The notes beneath the pieces were generated by a model that saw only the letters and a list, made by a program, of their open reading frames with translations, had not been told where the DNA came from and did not search any database. Positions 7,982 to 18,035 of a stretch of 64,000 nt of DNA are shown one piece after another (the stretch's first letter is position 1; every line of letters begins with the position of its first letter). The position numbers were made by a program, and so were the translations under genes. The stretch covers positions 792,923-856,922 of the forward strand of contig JAMLGZ010000001.1 of assembly GCA_023957385.1 (NCBI GenBank), read 5' to 3'. The DNA is from Brumimicrobium sp. (GTDB taxonomy: Bacteria; Bacteroidota; Bacteroidia; Flavobacteriales_D; Crocinitomicaceae).

Positions 7982-10900
7982 ATGGCTAAGAAGATATTAG
8001 GATTGGATTTGGGAACGACAAGTATAGGTTGGGCATATATAATTGAAGGTGAAAAGTCAGAAAATTCATCAATCGAACAGATTGGTGTGAGAGTTAATCC
8101 GCTAACTGTAGATGAACAAAATGATTTTGAAAAAGGAAAACCATTATCAACAAATGCCAATAGAACTTTAAAGAGAGGTGCTAGAAGAAATTTGGATCGC
8201 TATCAAGATAGAAGAAAGAACTTGATTCAAATTCTAAAGGATTCTACTATTATTAACTTAGATTCTACTTTGACAGAAGATGGAAAAGACACCACTTTTG
8301 ATACGTGGAGAGTTAGAGCAAAATCAGTTTCCGAAAAAATAACAAAAGATGAATTTGCTAGAGTTTTATTAGCTATTAATAAAAAACGAGGATATAAAAG
8401 TAGTCGGAAAGCAAAAAATGAAGATGAAGGTCAAGCTATTGATGGGATGGCAATTGCGAAAAGATTATACGACGAACATTTAACACCAGGTCAATTTGTT
8501 TTTTCAATTTTAAAAAGTGGAAAAAAATATGTACCTGATTTTTACCGTTCAGATTTACAAGCTGAATTTGATACTATATGGAATTTCCAAAAACAATTTC
8601 ATCCTGAAATCCTGACAGAAGAATTTTATCAAGATTTAAAAGGAAAGGGACAACGAGCAACTTCTGCATTGTTTTGGGTAAAATATGAATTCAATACTGC
8701 TGATATTAAAGATCTGGAAGATAGCCTTTTAAATGAAAGAACAGCAAAATTAAATCTCAGAGATAAAAAGAAACTACAAGCTTATAAATGGAGAAGCGAA
8801 GCAGTAACCAAAAAAATGGAAAGAGAACAGTTAGCTTATGTTTTAACTGAAATCAATAGTAATTTGAATAATTCGAGTGGATATTTAGGTGCTATCTCTG
8901 ATAGGAGCAAGGAGCTGTATTTTAATAAGGAAACTGTTGGTCAATATCTCTATAAGCAACTAAAAGAAAATAGACACAATAAATTAAAAAATCAAGTTTT
9001 TTATCGTCAAGATTATTTAGATGAATTTGAAGCAATTTGGACTGAACAATCTAAACACTATCCTGAATTAACTGATAAATTAAAATCTGAAATAAGAGAT
9101 GTAGTCATATTCTATCAACGAAAATTAAAATCTCAAAAAGGGCTTATTTCCTTTTGCGAATTAGAAAGCAAGAAAATCATTGTTAATGGGAAAGAAAAGA
9201 ATGTAGGTTTACGTGTTGCACCAAAATCTTCTCATTTATTTCAAGAATATAAAATATGGCAACGATTAAATGATGTTGTTGTACGAAAAAAAGGTAGTAA
9301 AAAACGAAAATTAGCTAAAGATTTAAAATTAACAGATGAGGAAAGAGAACTTTTTGCATTGGGTAATGATGAAAAGCAACTTCTTTTTAATGAATTAAAT
9401 TTAAAGGGAAATATTTTAGCAAATAAGGTTATTGAAATTCTGGGACTCAAGCCAAGTGAATGGGAAATTAATTTTACCGCTTTAGATGGTAATCTGACAA
9501 ACAGAGAATTATACAATGCTTTTCTAAAAATAATTGATTTAGAAGGTTATGATGTAAAAGATATTTTAAAAGTTAAATCTAATAAAGATGAAGTTGAATT
9601 AGATGATTTAAGTGTTTCTGCAGATAATATTAAAGAGATGGTTAAATCTATTTTTGAGTCTTTAGAGATAGATACATCTATTCTGGAATTTAATGCAGAA
9701 TTAGATGAAAAATTATTTGAAAATCAAGCCTCTTATCAACTATGGCATTTACTATATTCATATGAAGGAGACAATTCTCAAAGTGGAAACGAAACACTAT
9801 ATAGTTTATTAGAGAAGAAATACAATTTTAAAAGGGAGCATGCCCAAATTCTTGCTAATATCGTTCTACAAGATGATTATGGTAGTTTGTCAACAAAAGC
9901 ATTGAGAAGAATTTATCCTCACATTAAAGAGAATAATTATAGCACCGCATGTGAGTTAGCTGGATACCGACACTCCAAACATTCTTTAACCAAAGAAGAG
10001 TTAGAAAATCGACAATTAAAAGATAAGCTGCAATTGCTACCTAAAAATAGTTTACGAAATCCAGTTGTAGAAAAGATTCTTAATCAAATGGTAAATGTTG
10101 TAAACACATTGATTGACAAAGAAAACGATAAACTAGAACAAAAAGGCTTACCAAGAAATTTTCATTTTGATGAAATCAGAGTGGAACTAGCTAGAGAGCT
10201 AAAAAAGAATGCTGCTGAACGAAAAGAATTAGATCAACAAGTTAGAAATGGGAAAACACGTAATGAAAAAATTGCAAAAATTATTCAAACAGAGTTTGGC
10301 ATTCCTAACCCTACAAGAAATGACATTATTCGTTATCGTTTATATGAAGAATTAAAAAACAATGGGTATAAAGATTTATATACAAATACCTATATAAATA
10401 AAGAATTAATATTTAGTAAAGAAATAGATATTGAGCATATAATTCCTCAATCACGTTTATTTGATGACAGTTTTTCTAATAAAACATTAGCATTTAGAAA
10501 AGATAATCTAAAGAAAGACAATCGGACTGCTACTGATTATATTAAAGAAGAGTTTGGAGAGGCTAACCTTGAAGCATTTGAACAAAGAGTTGAAAACCTC
10601 TATAAGTTAGCTCAAAAGAACCCTGAGGAAGGGATTTCTAAGGCGAAGTATAAGAAATTATTGATGACACAGAGCGAAATCGGAGATGGTTTTATTGAGC
10701 GTGATTTAAGAGAAACACAATACATTGCTAAAAAGGCAAAAGAGATGCTTTTTGAAATCACAAAGGCAGTCGTTTCAACATCTGGAAGTATTACAGATAG
10801 GTTAAGAGATGATTGGGATTTAATCAATGTAATGAAAGAAATAAACTTTCCTAAATACCGAGCTTTAGGATTGACAGAGTGGCAAGAGCGTAAAGGAGGA

Positions 10901-12370
10901 AAAAAAGTAGAAGTAATAAAAGATTGGACAAAGCGAAATGACCATCGCCACCATGCAATGGATGCTTTGACAGTTGCTTTTACAAAAAGAAGTCATATTC
11001 AGTATTTGAATAATCTGAACGCAAGAAGAGGAGATAAATTTGAAGATGGAATTAGGAATACGGATGATAATTATTCCATTGAAACAGCAGATTTAAAAAT
11101 ATCTACAAATGATGTGCTTGGCATTGAACGAAAAGAATTGTATCGTGATGAAAAGGGAAAATTACGTTTCAATTTACCAATTCCAAATTTTCGTCAAATA
11201 GTAAAAGAACATTTGGAGGGAGTAATTATTTCACATAAAGCTAAAAACAAGGTAGTAACTAAGAATAAAAATAAGATTTCAGGAAAAAGCACACCTCAAG
11301 TTGTATTAACACCTAGAGGGCAACTTCATAAGGAAACCGTTTATGGTCAATATCATTTCTATGAATCAAAAATGGAGAAAATAGGACCTAAATTCGATGA
11401 GAACACTATTAATATGGTAGCAAATCCTACATACCGAAGACTATTATTAGAACGTTTGCAAGCAAATGATAGGGACCCTAAAAAAGCTTTTGGAGGAAAG
11501 AATGCATTAAGTAAAACACCTATTTATGTAGATGAAGCAAAAACAAAAGTAATTCCTGAATCAATTCAATTATCTTGGTTAACAAAAGATTTTTCTATTC
11601 GTAAAGATGTTACACCAGATAATTTTAAAGATGAAAAATCAATTGACAAAGTGGTTGATGGAAAAGTAAAGGAAATACTAAAGGCACGCTTAAAAGAGTA
11701 TGGTGATGCTAAAAAGGCATTTTCTGAATTAGATAAGAACCCAATCTGGCTCAATAAAGAAAAAGGAATAACTATTAAACGTGTTACCATTAGTGGAGTA
11801 AGTAACGCGCTGGCTCTACACAATAAGAAAGATCATTTTGGTAATGAAATATTAGATAAGAATGAGGAACCAATTCCTGTAGATTTTGTAAGTACAGGAA
11901 ATAACCACCACGTAGCGGTATATCGCGATGAAAAAGGTAACTTACAAGACAATGTTGTTTCTTTCTTTGAAGCGGTAGAGCGTGTGAATCAAGGTTTACC
12001 AATTATTGACAAATCATATAATCGTCATTTAGGTTGGAAATTTTTGTTTACCATGAAACAAAATGAAATGTTCGTATTTCCTAATGAAAAGATGGGATTT
12101 GATCCACAAGAAGTTGATTTGCTAGATCCAAAGAATAAATCTTTGATTAGTCCAAATTTATTTAGAGTGCAGAAAATGTCAAAAGTTTCTTATGGGAATT
12201 CTGCTGTTCGTGAATTTGTTTTTCGCCATCATATAGAAACATCAGTTGATGAAAAGAAAGAATTAAAAGAGTTAACTTTTAAGAATATTAAAAGTTTAGG
12301 TTATTTTGAAGGAATTATTAAAATTCGCACCAATCATTTAGGCGATATTGTAGGTGTTGGCGAATACTAA
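7982..12370 (+). CDS. cas9: CRISPR-associated endonuclease Cas9, subtype II-C
   Basis: RNA-guided DNA endonuclease of 1462 residues, in the usual range for large Bacteroidota II-C Cas9. RuvC-I is KILGLDLGTTSIGW with Asp9; an arginine-rich bridge helix follows (NRTLKRGARRNLDRYQDRR, from about 60). RuvC-II is EIRVELARE with Glu735. The HNH nuclease has DIEHIIPQSRLFDDS with His819 and a downstream Asn (NLKKDNR). RuvC-III is DHRHHAMDA with His991 and Asp994. All catalytic residues are present, so it should cut both strands. I chose the ATG at 7982 (MAKKILGL) because the longer frame from 7928 adds a hydrophobic, non-conserved stretch. The remaining C-terminus should be the PAM-interacting region; the PAM is not deducible. 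Confidence 0.97.
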   Translation: MAKKILGLDLGTTSIGWAYIIEGEKSENSSIEQIGVRVNPLTVDEQNDFEKGKPLSTNANRTLKRGARRNLDRYQDRRKNLIQILKDSTIINLDSTLTEDGKDTTFDTWRVRAKSVSEKITKDEFARVLLAINKKRGYKSSRKAKNEDEGQAIDGMAIAKRLYDEHLTPGQFVFSILKSGKKYVPDFYRSDLQAEFDTIWNFQKQFHPEILTEEFYQDLKGKGQRATSALFWVKYEFNTADIKDLEDSLLNERTAKLNLRDKKKLQAYKWRSEAVTKKMEREQLAYVLTEINSNLNNSSGYLGAISDRSKELYFNKETVGQYLYKQLKENRHNKLKNQVFYRQDYLDEFEAIWTEQSKHYPELTDKLKSEIRDVVIFYQRKLKSQKGLISFCELESKKIIVNGKEKNVGLRVAPKSSHLFQEYKIWQRLNDVVVRKKGSKKRKLAKDLKLTDEERELFALGNDEKQLLFNELNLKGNILANKVIEILGLKPSEWEINFTALDGNLTNRELYNAFLKIIDLEGYDVKDILKVKSNKDEVELDDLSVSADNIKEMVKSIFESLEIDTSILEFNAELDEKLFENQASYQLWHLLYSYEGDNSQSGNETLYSLLEKKYNFKREHAQILANIVLQDDYGSLSTKALRRIYPHIKENNYSTACELAGYRHSKHSLTKEELENRQLKDKLQLLPKNSLRNPVVEKILNQMVNVVNTLIDKENDKLEQKGLPRNFHFDEIRVELARELKKNAAERKELDQQVRNGKTRNEKIAKIIQTEFGIPNPTRNDIIRYRLYEELKNNGYKDLYTNTYINKELIFSKEIDIEHIIPQSRLFDDSFSNKTLAFRKDNLKKDNRTATDYIKEEFGEANLEAFEQRVENLYKLAQKNPEEGISKAKYKKLLMTQSEIGDGFIERDLRETQYIAKKAKEMLFEITKAVVSTSGSITDRLRDDWDLINVMKEINFPKYRALGLTEWQERKGGKKVEVIKDWTKRNDHRHHAMDALTVAFTKRSHIQYLNNLNARRGDKFEDGIRNTDDNYSIETADLKISTNDVLGIERKELYRDEKGKLRFNLPIPNFRQIVKEHLEGVIISHKAKNKVVTKNKNKISGKSTPQVVLTPRGQLHKETVYGQYHFYESKMEKIGPKFDENTINMVANPTYRRLLLERLQANDRDPKKAFGGKNALSKTPIYVDEAKTKVIPESIQLSWLTKDFSIRKDVTPDNFKDEKSIDKVVDGKVKEILKARLKEYGDAKKAFSELDKNPIWLNKEKGITIKRVTISGVSNALALHNKKDHFGNEILDKNEEPIPVDFVSTGNNHHVAVYRDEKGNLQDNVVSFFEAVERVNQGLPIIDKSYNRHLGWKFLFTMKQNEMFVFPNEKMGFDPQEVDLLDPKNKSLISPNLFRVQKMSKVSYGNSAVREFVFRHHIETSVDEKKELKELTFKNIKSLGYFEGIIKIRTNHLGDIVGVGEY

Positions 12371-12450
12371 AAATCTTAATATTTATATTAATCAACTATT
12401 GACTTTATAGCCTAAATATCATTAAAATGTAACTTTTTTACTAAATATCG

Positions 12451-12479
12451 TAAAATAGAAAACACAATAATCTATTTTA
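12451..12479. promoter_or_regulatory. Inverted repeat immediately upstream of cas1
   Basis: TAAAATAG (12451-12458) and CTATTTTA (12472-12479) form a perfect 8-bp inverted repeat that ends 2 bp before the cas1 ATG. As RNA it could hairpin over the translation start; as DNA it could be an operator. No terminator T-run or standard promoter was seen in the 110-bp cas9-cas1 gap. Confidence 0.4.
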
Positions 12480-12481
12480 CC

Positions 12482-13745
<1,264 letters not shown>

Positions 13746-13862
13746 AGAAATAGGATTATAAAAAAGACAGAAGATGAGGAATGTTAGGAGAAGTGATAGG
13801 TAATTTTTTAATTCTAATCTAACTTTGTAATTGTCTTGTAATCAGATGGATTAACCACAAAG
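13746..13862 (+). promoter_or_regulatory. Putative CRISPR leader
   Basis: 117 bp between cas2 and the first repeat. It holds a perfect plus-strand -7 box TAACTTTG (13820-13827) without an obvious -33 partner. From 13834 to 13859 is a degenerate inverted copy of half a repeat (TTGTAAT, AGATGGATT and CACA blocks shared with the minus-strand repeat end). Its identity as the leader is inferred from its place next to cas2 and from the decayed repeat at the opposite array end. Confidence 0.6.
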
Positions 13863-16800
13863 GCTGTGATAAATCCATCTAAAATTACAAAATTCTTAAA
13901 GAACGAAAGCAATTCACAACATCACGTTATCACATTAACAAAGCTTTGAGGCTGTGATAAATCCATCTAAAATTACAAAATTCTTAAAGAACGAAAGCAA
14001 TTCACAACAAGTAATGGCTAATCATTTGATTGTACATTGCTGTGATAAATCCATCTAAAATTACAAAATTCTTAAAGAACGAAAGCAATTCACAACTTTT
14101 ACTGTTGCGGAGTTAGATACAACGTTGCTGTGATAAATCCATCTAAAATTACAAAATTCTTAAAGAACGAAAGCAATTCACAACGTTGAACAAGTTTTAT
14201 AAATGCTATTGTAAGCTGTGATAAATCCATCTAAAATTACAAAATTCTTAAAGAACGAAAGCAATTCACAACCTGGTAACACGGGTTTTGCGTCAGCAGG
14301 GTGCTGTGATAAATCCATCTAAAATTACAAAATTCTTAAAGAACGAAAGCAATTCACAACAAAATGTCCGTGTACTTCTAAATATACACCGCTGTGATAA
14401 ATCCATCTAAAATTACAAAATTCTTAAAGAACGAAAGCAATTCACAACCTTGTAACGACAAGTCGTTATCATTAGTTGGCTGTGATAAATCCATCTAAAA
14501 TTACAAAATTCTTAAAGAACGAAAGCAATTCACAACATCTGCACCAATATCGAAAGACGGTAAAAGGCTGTGATAAATCCATCTAAAATTACAAAATTCT
14601 TAAAGAACGAAAGCAATTCACAACACCGTTGTTGGTGTACCTATTGATTTTCAGGCTGTGATAAATCCATCTAAAATTACAAAATTCTTAAAGAACGAAA
14701 GCAATTCACAACATACACCGATGAAATCAGCCACCTTGTAGGGCTGTGATAAATCCATCTAAAATTACAAAATTCTTAAAGAACGAAAGCAATTCACAAC
14801 TTGAAGTTAAGGTATCAAAAAAATCATTACGCTGTGATAAATCCATCTAAAATTACAAAATTCTTAAAGAACGAAAGCAATTCACAACGGGGTGTTTTTT
14901 TAAAATGACTTATAACTCGCTGTGATAAATCCATCTAAAATTACAAAATTCTTAAAGAACGAAAGCAATTCACAACTGCCGTGCAAGAGGTAAATAAAAG
15001 CAATATGCTGTGATAAATCCATCTAAAATTACAAAATCCTTAAAGAACGAAAGCAATTCACAACAGACTTTTTTAATGCCCACCCAGATGTTGAGCTGTG
15101 ATAAATCCATCTAAAATTACAAAATCCTTAAAGAACGAAAGCAATTCACAACACATCTTTTCAACGTCAAGTTGACTCATGGGCTGTGATAAATCCATCT
15201 AAAATTACAAAATCCTTAAAGAACGAAAGCAATTCACAACTCGGGTTGCGAAATATCGGCAATGGATTTTGCTGTGATAAATCCATCTAAAATTACAAAA
15301 TCCTTAAAGAACGAAAGCAATTCACAACTTTTGAAAAGCAACATTGGAAACAGTTACCGCTGTGATAAATCCATCTAAAATTACAAAATCCTTAAAGAAC
15401 GAAAGCAATTCACAACTGTCAGCTGATGATAAAAAAAGATTATCGAGCTGTGATAAATCCATCTAAAATTACAAAATCCTTAAAGAACGAAAGCAATTCA
15501 CAACAACTGTACGAGATGAAACTCCCCAAGTTTCGCTGTGATAAATCCATCTAAAATTACAAAATCCTTAAAGAACGAAAGCAATTCACAACTTTGTTTA
15601 GTTAGTTGATAATCCTCTGAATGCTGTGATAAATCCATCTAAAATTACAAAATTCTTAAAGAACGAAAGCAATTCACAACCTTGCTGATTTTTTTTTGAC
15701 TGTTCAAATTGCTGTGATAAATCCATCTAAAATTACAAAATTCTTAAAGAACGAAAGCAATTCACAACGATCCTGCCCAGGTTTGTCCGAATGAGTTAGC
15801 TGTGATAAATCCATCTAAAATTACAAAATTCTTAAAGAACGAAAGCAATTCACAACATATGGATTCCTATAGTATTACTTGTGCTGGCTGTGATAAATCC
15901 ATCTAAAATTACAAAATTCTTAAAGAACGAAAGCAATTCACAACAATTAAATCAGTCTTTACTATGCTATTCCCGCTGTGATAAATCCATCTAAAATTAC
16001 AAAATTCTTAAAGAACGAAAGCAATTCACAACTTTATCGTAATGCGAATGAACAGTTTAACGCTGTGATAAATCCATCTAAAATTACAAAATTCTTAAAG
16101 AACGAAAGCAATTCACAACTAGCGGACCTTAAATTCGCAGTTGAATATTGCTGTGATAAATCCATCTAAAATTACAAAATTCTTAAAGAACGAAAGCAAT
16201 TCACAACTTCTTTGTCTCTGCATAATCGTACCAGCTCGCTGTGATAAATCCATCTAAAATTACAAAATTCTTAAAGAACGAAAGCAATTCACAACAGAGG
16301 ATTTGATAACAAAAGCACGGATGAAGCTGTGATAAATCCATCTAAAATTACAAAATTCTTAAAGAACGAAAGCAATTCACAACATTACGTAGAGCATTGA
16401 TGGCGTTGCGAGTGCTGTGATAAATCCATCTAAAATTACAAAATTCTTAAAGAACGAAAGCAATTCACAACAAGCTACATCAACTTCAGTACGTGGTGGT
16501 AGCTGTGATAAATCCATCTAAAATTACAATCCCGAAAGCTTTCGGGACTTAAAGAACGAAAGCAATTCACAACGTATCAGCATTAAATGTTGGTGCAAAT
16601 ATAGCTGTGATAAATCCATCTAAAATTACAATCCCGAAAGCTTTCGGGACTTAAAGAACGAAAGCAATTCACAACAAATTAGTGCATTGGTAGAACATAT
16701 TACGCGCTGTGATAAATCCATCTAAAATTACAATCCCGAAAGCTTTCGGGACTTAAAGAACGAAAGCAATTCACAACGCTAATTCTTTCTGTTCAAAAGC

Positions 16801-16866
16801 TAATGTAGCTGTGATAAATCCATCTAAAATTACAATCCCGAAAGCTTTCGGGACTTAAAGAACGAA
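13863..16866 (-). CRISPR. Type II-C CRISPR array, 34 repeats (33 complete, 1 truncated), 33 spacers
   Basis: Repeats 1-30 are 58 bp (plus strand GCTGTGATAAATCC ... GCAATTCACAAC) with an 88-bp period. Spacers are 30 nt, one is 29 nt (16033-16061). Repeats 1-13 and 21-30 have T at position 32; repeats 14-20 (15007-15592) have C. Repeats 31-33 (16502, 16604, 16706) are 72 bp: five central bases are replaced by a 19-nt block holding the palindrome TCCCGAAAGCTTTCGGGA. Repeat 34 (16808-16866) is the same form, cut off before GCAATTCACAAC. Strand is given as minus because the tracrRNA pairs with the minus-strand repeat; transcription toward cas2 is therefore inferred. No two spacers look alike. Degeneration at the distal end suggests the cas2 side is where spacers are added. 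Confidence 0.97.
16502..16866 (-). repeat. Variant 72-bp CRISPR repeats with internal palindrome
   Basis: Four consecutive repeats carry the perfect 18-bp palindrome TCCCGAAAGCTTTCGGGA in the centre. The flanking repeat halves are identical to the 58-bp form and the three spacers between them are distinct, so this is a real repeat variant and not a separate array. Confidence 0.93.
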
Positions 16867-16887
16867 TTTTATTATGATTTTAGGCAT

Positions 16888-16917
16888 AAAAAAACGCCCT
16901 AATTTCTTAGGACGTTT
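16888..16917 (-). terminator. Terminator downstream of the tRNA gene
   Basis: On the minus strand AACGTCCTAAG AAA TTAGGGCGTT followed by further T residues forms a hairpin with one mismatch and a T-run, 5 bp past the tRNA 3' end. Confidence 0.7.
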
Positions 16918-16921
16918 CTTG

Positions 16922-16995
16922 TAGCGGATATTGGATTTGAACCAATGTTCTCTTGGTTATGAGCCAAGCGAGATAGACCACTTCTCCAATCCGCA
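16922..16995 (-). tRNA. tRNA with CAT anticodon (Met, or Ile2 after lysidine modification)
   Basis: A 74-nt cloverleaf: acceptor TGCGGAT/ATCCGCT, D-stem GAGA/TCTC, anticodon stem CTTGG/CCAAG with loop CTCATAA (anticodon 16959-16961), five-nt variable loop, T-stem ATTGG/CCAAT with TTCAAAT loop, discriminator A, and no encoded CCA. Six of seven acceptor pairs form; position 1-72 is U-U. Initiators also lack a 1-72 pair, but the anticodon stem here lacks the three G-C pairs of an initiator, so elongator Met or Ile2 is more likely. Confidence 0.85.
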
Positions 16996-17003
16996 ATATA
17001 TCT

Positions 17004-17195
17004 TTAAATTAAACCTAGTTCTTTGGCTTTTTTCTTTTCTACTGGATCCATCATCATTAATTTAAAATAGGATTCGGCAGCATCTTCTTTTTCTGATGGA
17101 GAATATTCGTTATACTTTATGTGTAACTTAAATGAAGCGGGTATTTTACCCTTAAAGAGTTTTTTCAATTTTTCTAAATAACTATCTTTTTTCAT
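17004..17195 (-). CDS. Small hypothetical protein, second gene of a toxin-antitoxin-like pair
   Basis: A 63-residue charged protein. I take the ATG at 17195, which overlaps the preceding gene's TGA as ATGA; a start four codons earlier is possible. It is lysine-rich at the N-terminus (KKDSYLEKLKKLFKGKIP), with a mixed middle and helical C-terminus (DPVEKKKAKELGLI). No helix-turn-helix or ribbon-helix-helix motif is obvious. The translational coupling to a 98-residue partner is the arrangement of many toxin-antitoxin operons with the toxin first, but no family is recognised and the role is inference. Confidence 0.6.
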   Translation of the reverse strand: MKKDSYLEKLKKLFKGKIPASFKLHIKYNEYSPSEKEDAAESYFKLMMMDPVEKKKAKELGLI

Positions 17196-17488
17196 CTTCT
17201 GTAACATGTTATGATATATGTAAATTTATTGCTTATTTCAATTATAACCAAAAAACGGAGATTAGTTTTTTTATCAATAACTAAGCTTTCATATCTGTTT
17301 TTAGTTTTTTTGGCTTTATTCCATTCCTTTACACTCTTGGCCAACTGCTGTATTCTTACATGCAATAAAGGATGAGAACTTTTATCTTTAATGTGTTCTT
17401 CCGCAATGTGTTGGGCGTGTTCTCCATCCCAAATAATGGGGATGTTTCTGCTCCGATGGCTGATGTAACCGCTTTTGTGTTCACTCAT
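17192..17488 (-). CDS. Small hypothetical protein, possible RelE/BrnT-like toxin
   Basis: A 98-residue protein with no sure family. It contains a W-D-x-x-H-x-x-H-I pattern near the N-terminus (IIWDGEHAQHIAEEH, about 18-32), a basic middle (KEWNKAKKTKNRYESL) and a beta-rich C-terminal half ending in FTYIITCYRR. The size, the basic charge and a C-terminal strand ending in Tyr-Arg resemble small RNase toxins of the RelE/BrnT group. The stop codon overlaps the downstream ATG. Located beside a tRNA and a CRISPR array, a typical place for accessory genes. Toxin function is a hypothesis only. Confidence 0.6.
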   Translation of the reverse strand: MSEHKSGYISHRSRNIPIIWDGEHAQHIAEEHIKDKSSHPLLHVRIQQLAKSVKEWNKAKKTKNRYESLVIDKKTNLRFLVIIEISNKFTYIITCYRR

Positions 17489-17513
17489 ACTTCAAATATA
17501 TCAAATTTACGAA

Positions 17514-17827
17514 TTAACTTCCTTTTTCTACAATATAATATCCCCATCGAGGGTATTCATATCCTTCTGATCGTTTGCTTACGATTTTGAAGCCTAAGGT
17601 ATGAAGTGCTTTTCCTATTCTGGATTCATGAGTTCGTTCCATCGGTGCTTTTTGTGATAAGATTAGCTTAACATCCGTTGCTGTTTTGAAATATATATCC
17701 TGTTCTGCGAATGTATTGTCTCTATAATTATTCATGTTTGGAGGGAAGAAGAAACGTTGAATGAGTTCCTGTTCTACTGAACGTACAGTAAATTTCTTGT
17801 TTCTACGTTCGTTTTCGGCTATTTCTG
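17514..17827 (-). pseudogene. C-terminal remnant of a VapE/VirE-type primase-helicase protein
   Basis: An ATG at 17735 would give 73 residues, but the frame is homologous-looking further upstream. Read to 17827 it gives RSVEQELIQRFFFPPN, then a TATDVKLIL helix, then ESRIGKALHTLGF and YPRWGYYIV. This order (EEELI..FF.P, T-A-x-D-I, LG+.L..LGF, GY.V) is how the C-terminus of Bacteroidota virulence-associated E proteins looks. The catalytic domains are absent: the frame runs into the dispersed repeat at 17828, which seems to have replaced the rest. It marks a decayed mobile element; family assignment is from pattern memory only. Confidence 0.55.
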
Positions 17828-17932
17828 TAATGGTGATTGTTATTCCGTAGCGAACGGAATCTAACCCTATCCGTAACAGTGATTATTAATCCGTAGCGAA
17901 CGGAATTTAAATCCTTCGTGAAACAGTGATTG
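17828..17932 (+). repeat. Right copy of the flanking repeat, two imperfect tandem units
   Basis: 17846-17884 matches 7351-7389 with one mismatch. A second diverged unit follows (17890-17932, CCGTAGCGAACGGAATTTAAA ... CAGTGATT), making about 46-bp tandem units. The stretch 17828-18139 has no gene; besides these repeats it holds the 14-bp tandem array at 18036. Confidence 0.8.
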
Positions 17933-18035
17933 AGAGGGAATATCGACTGGATCCTGAATTAGTATAAGTAAAGATTTAGACGGACATATTTTTTGTTTGA
18001 GAGATACTTTGTAAATTTATAAATTGAATAAATAT

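Noticed and set aside
13820..13827. TAACTTTG as a plus-strand promoter for the array
   Set aside because: The -7 match is perfect, but no -33 element is present and tracrRNA pairing calls for crRNAs from the minus strand. Noted only as part of the leader.
15978..16169. 63-codon open frame inside the CRISPR array
   Set aside because: It is made of repeat and spacer sequence, with the same peptide appearing twice because the repeat does. Not a gene.
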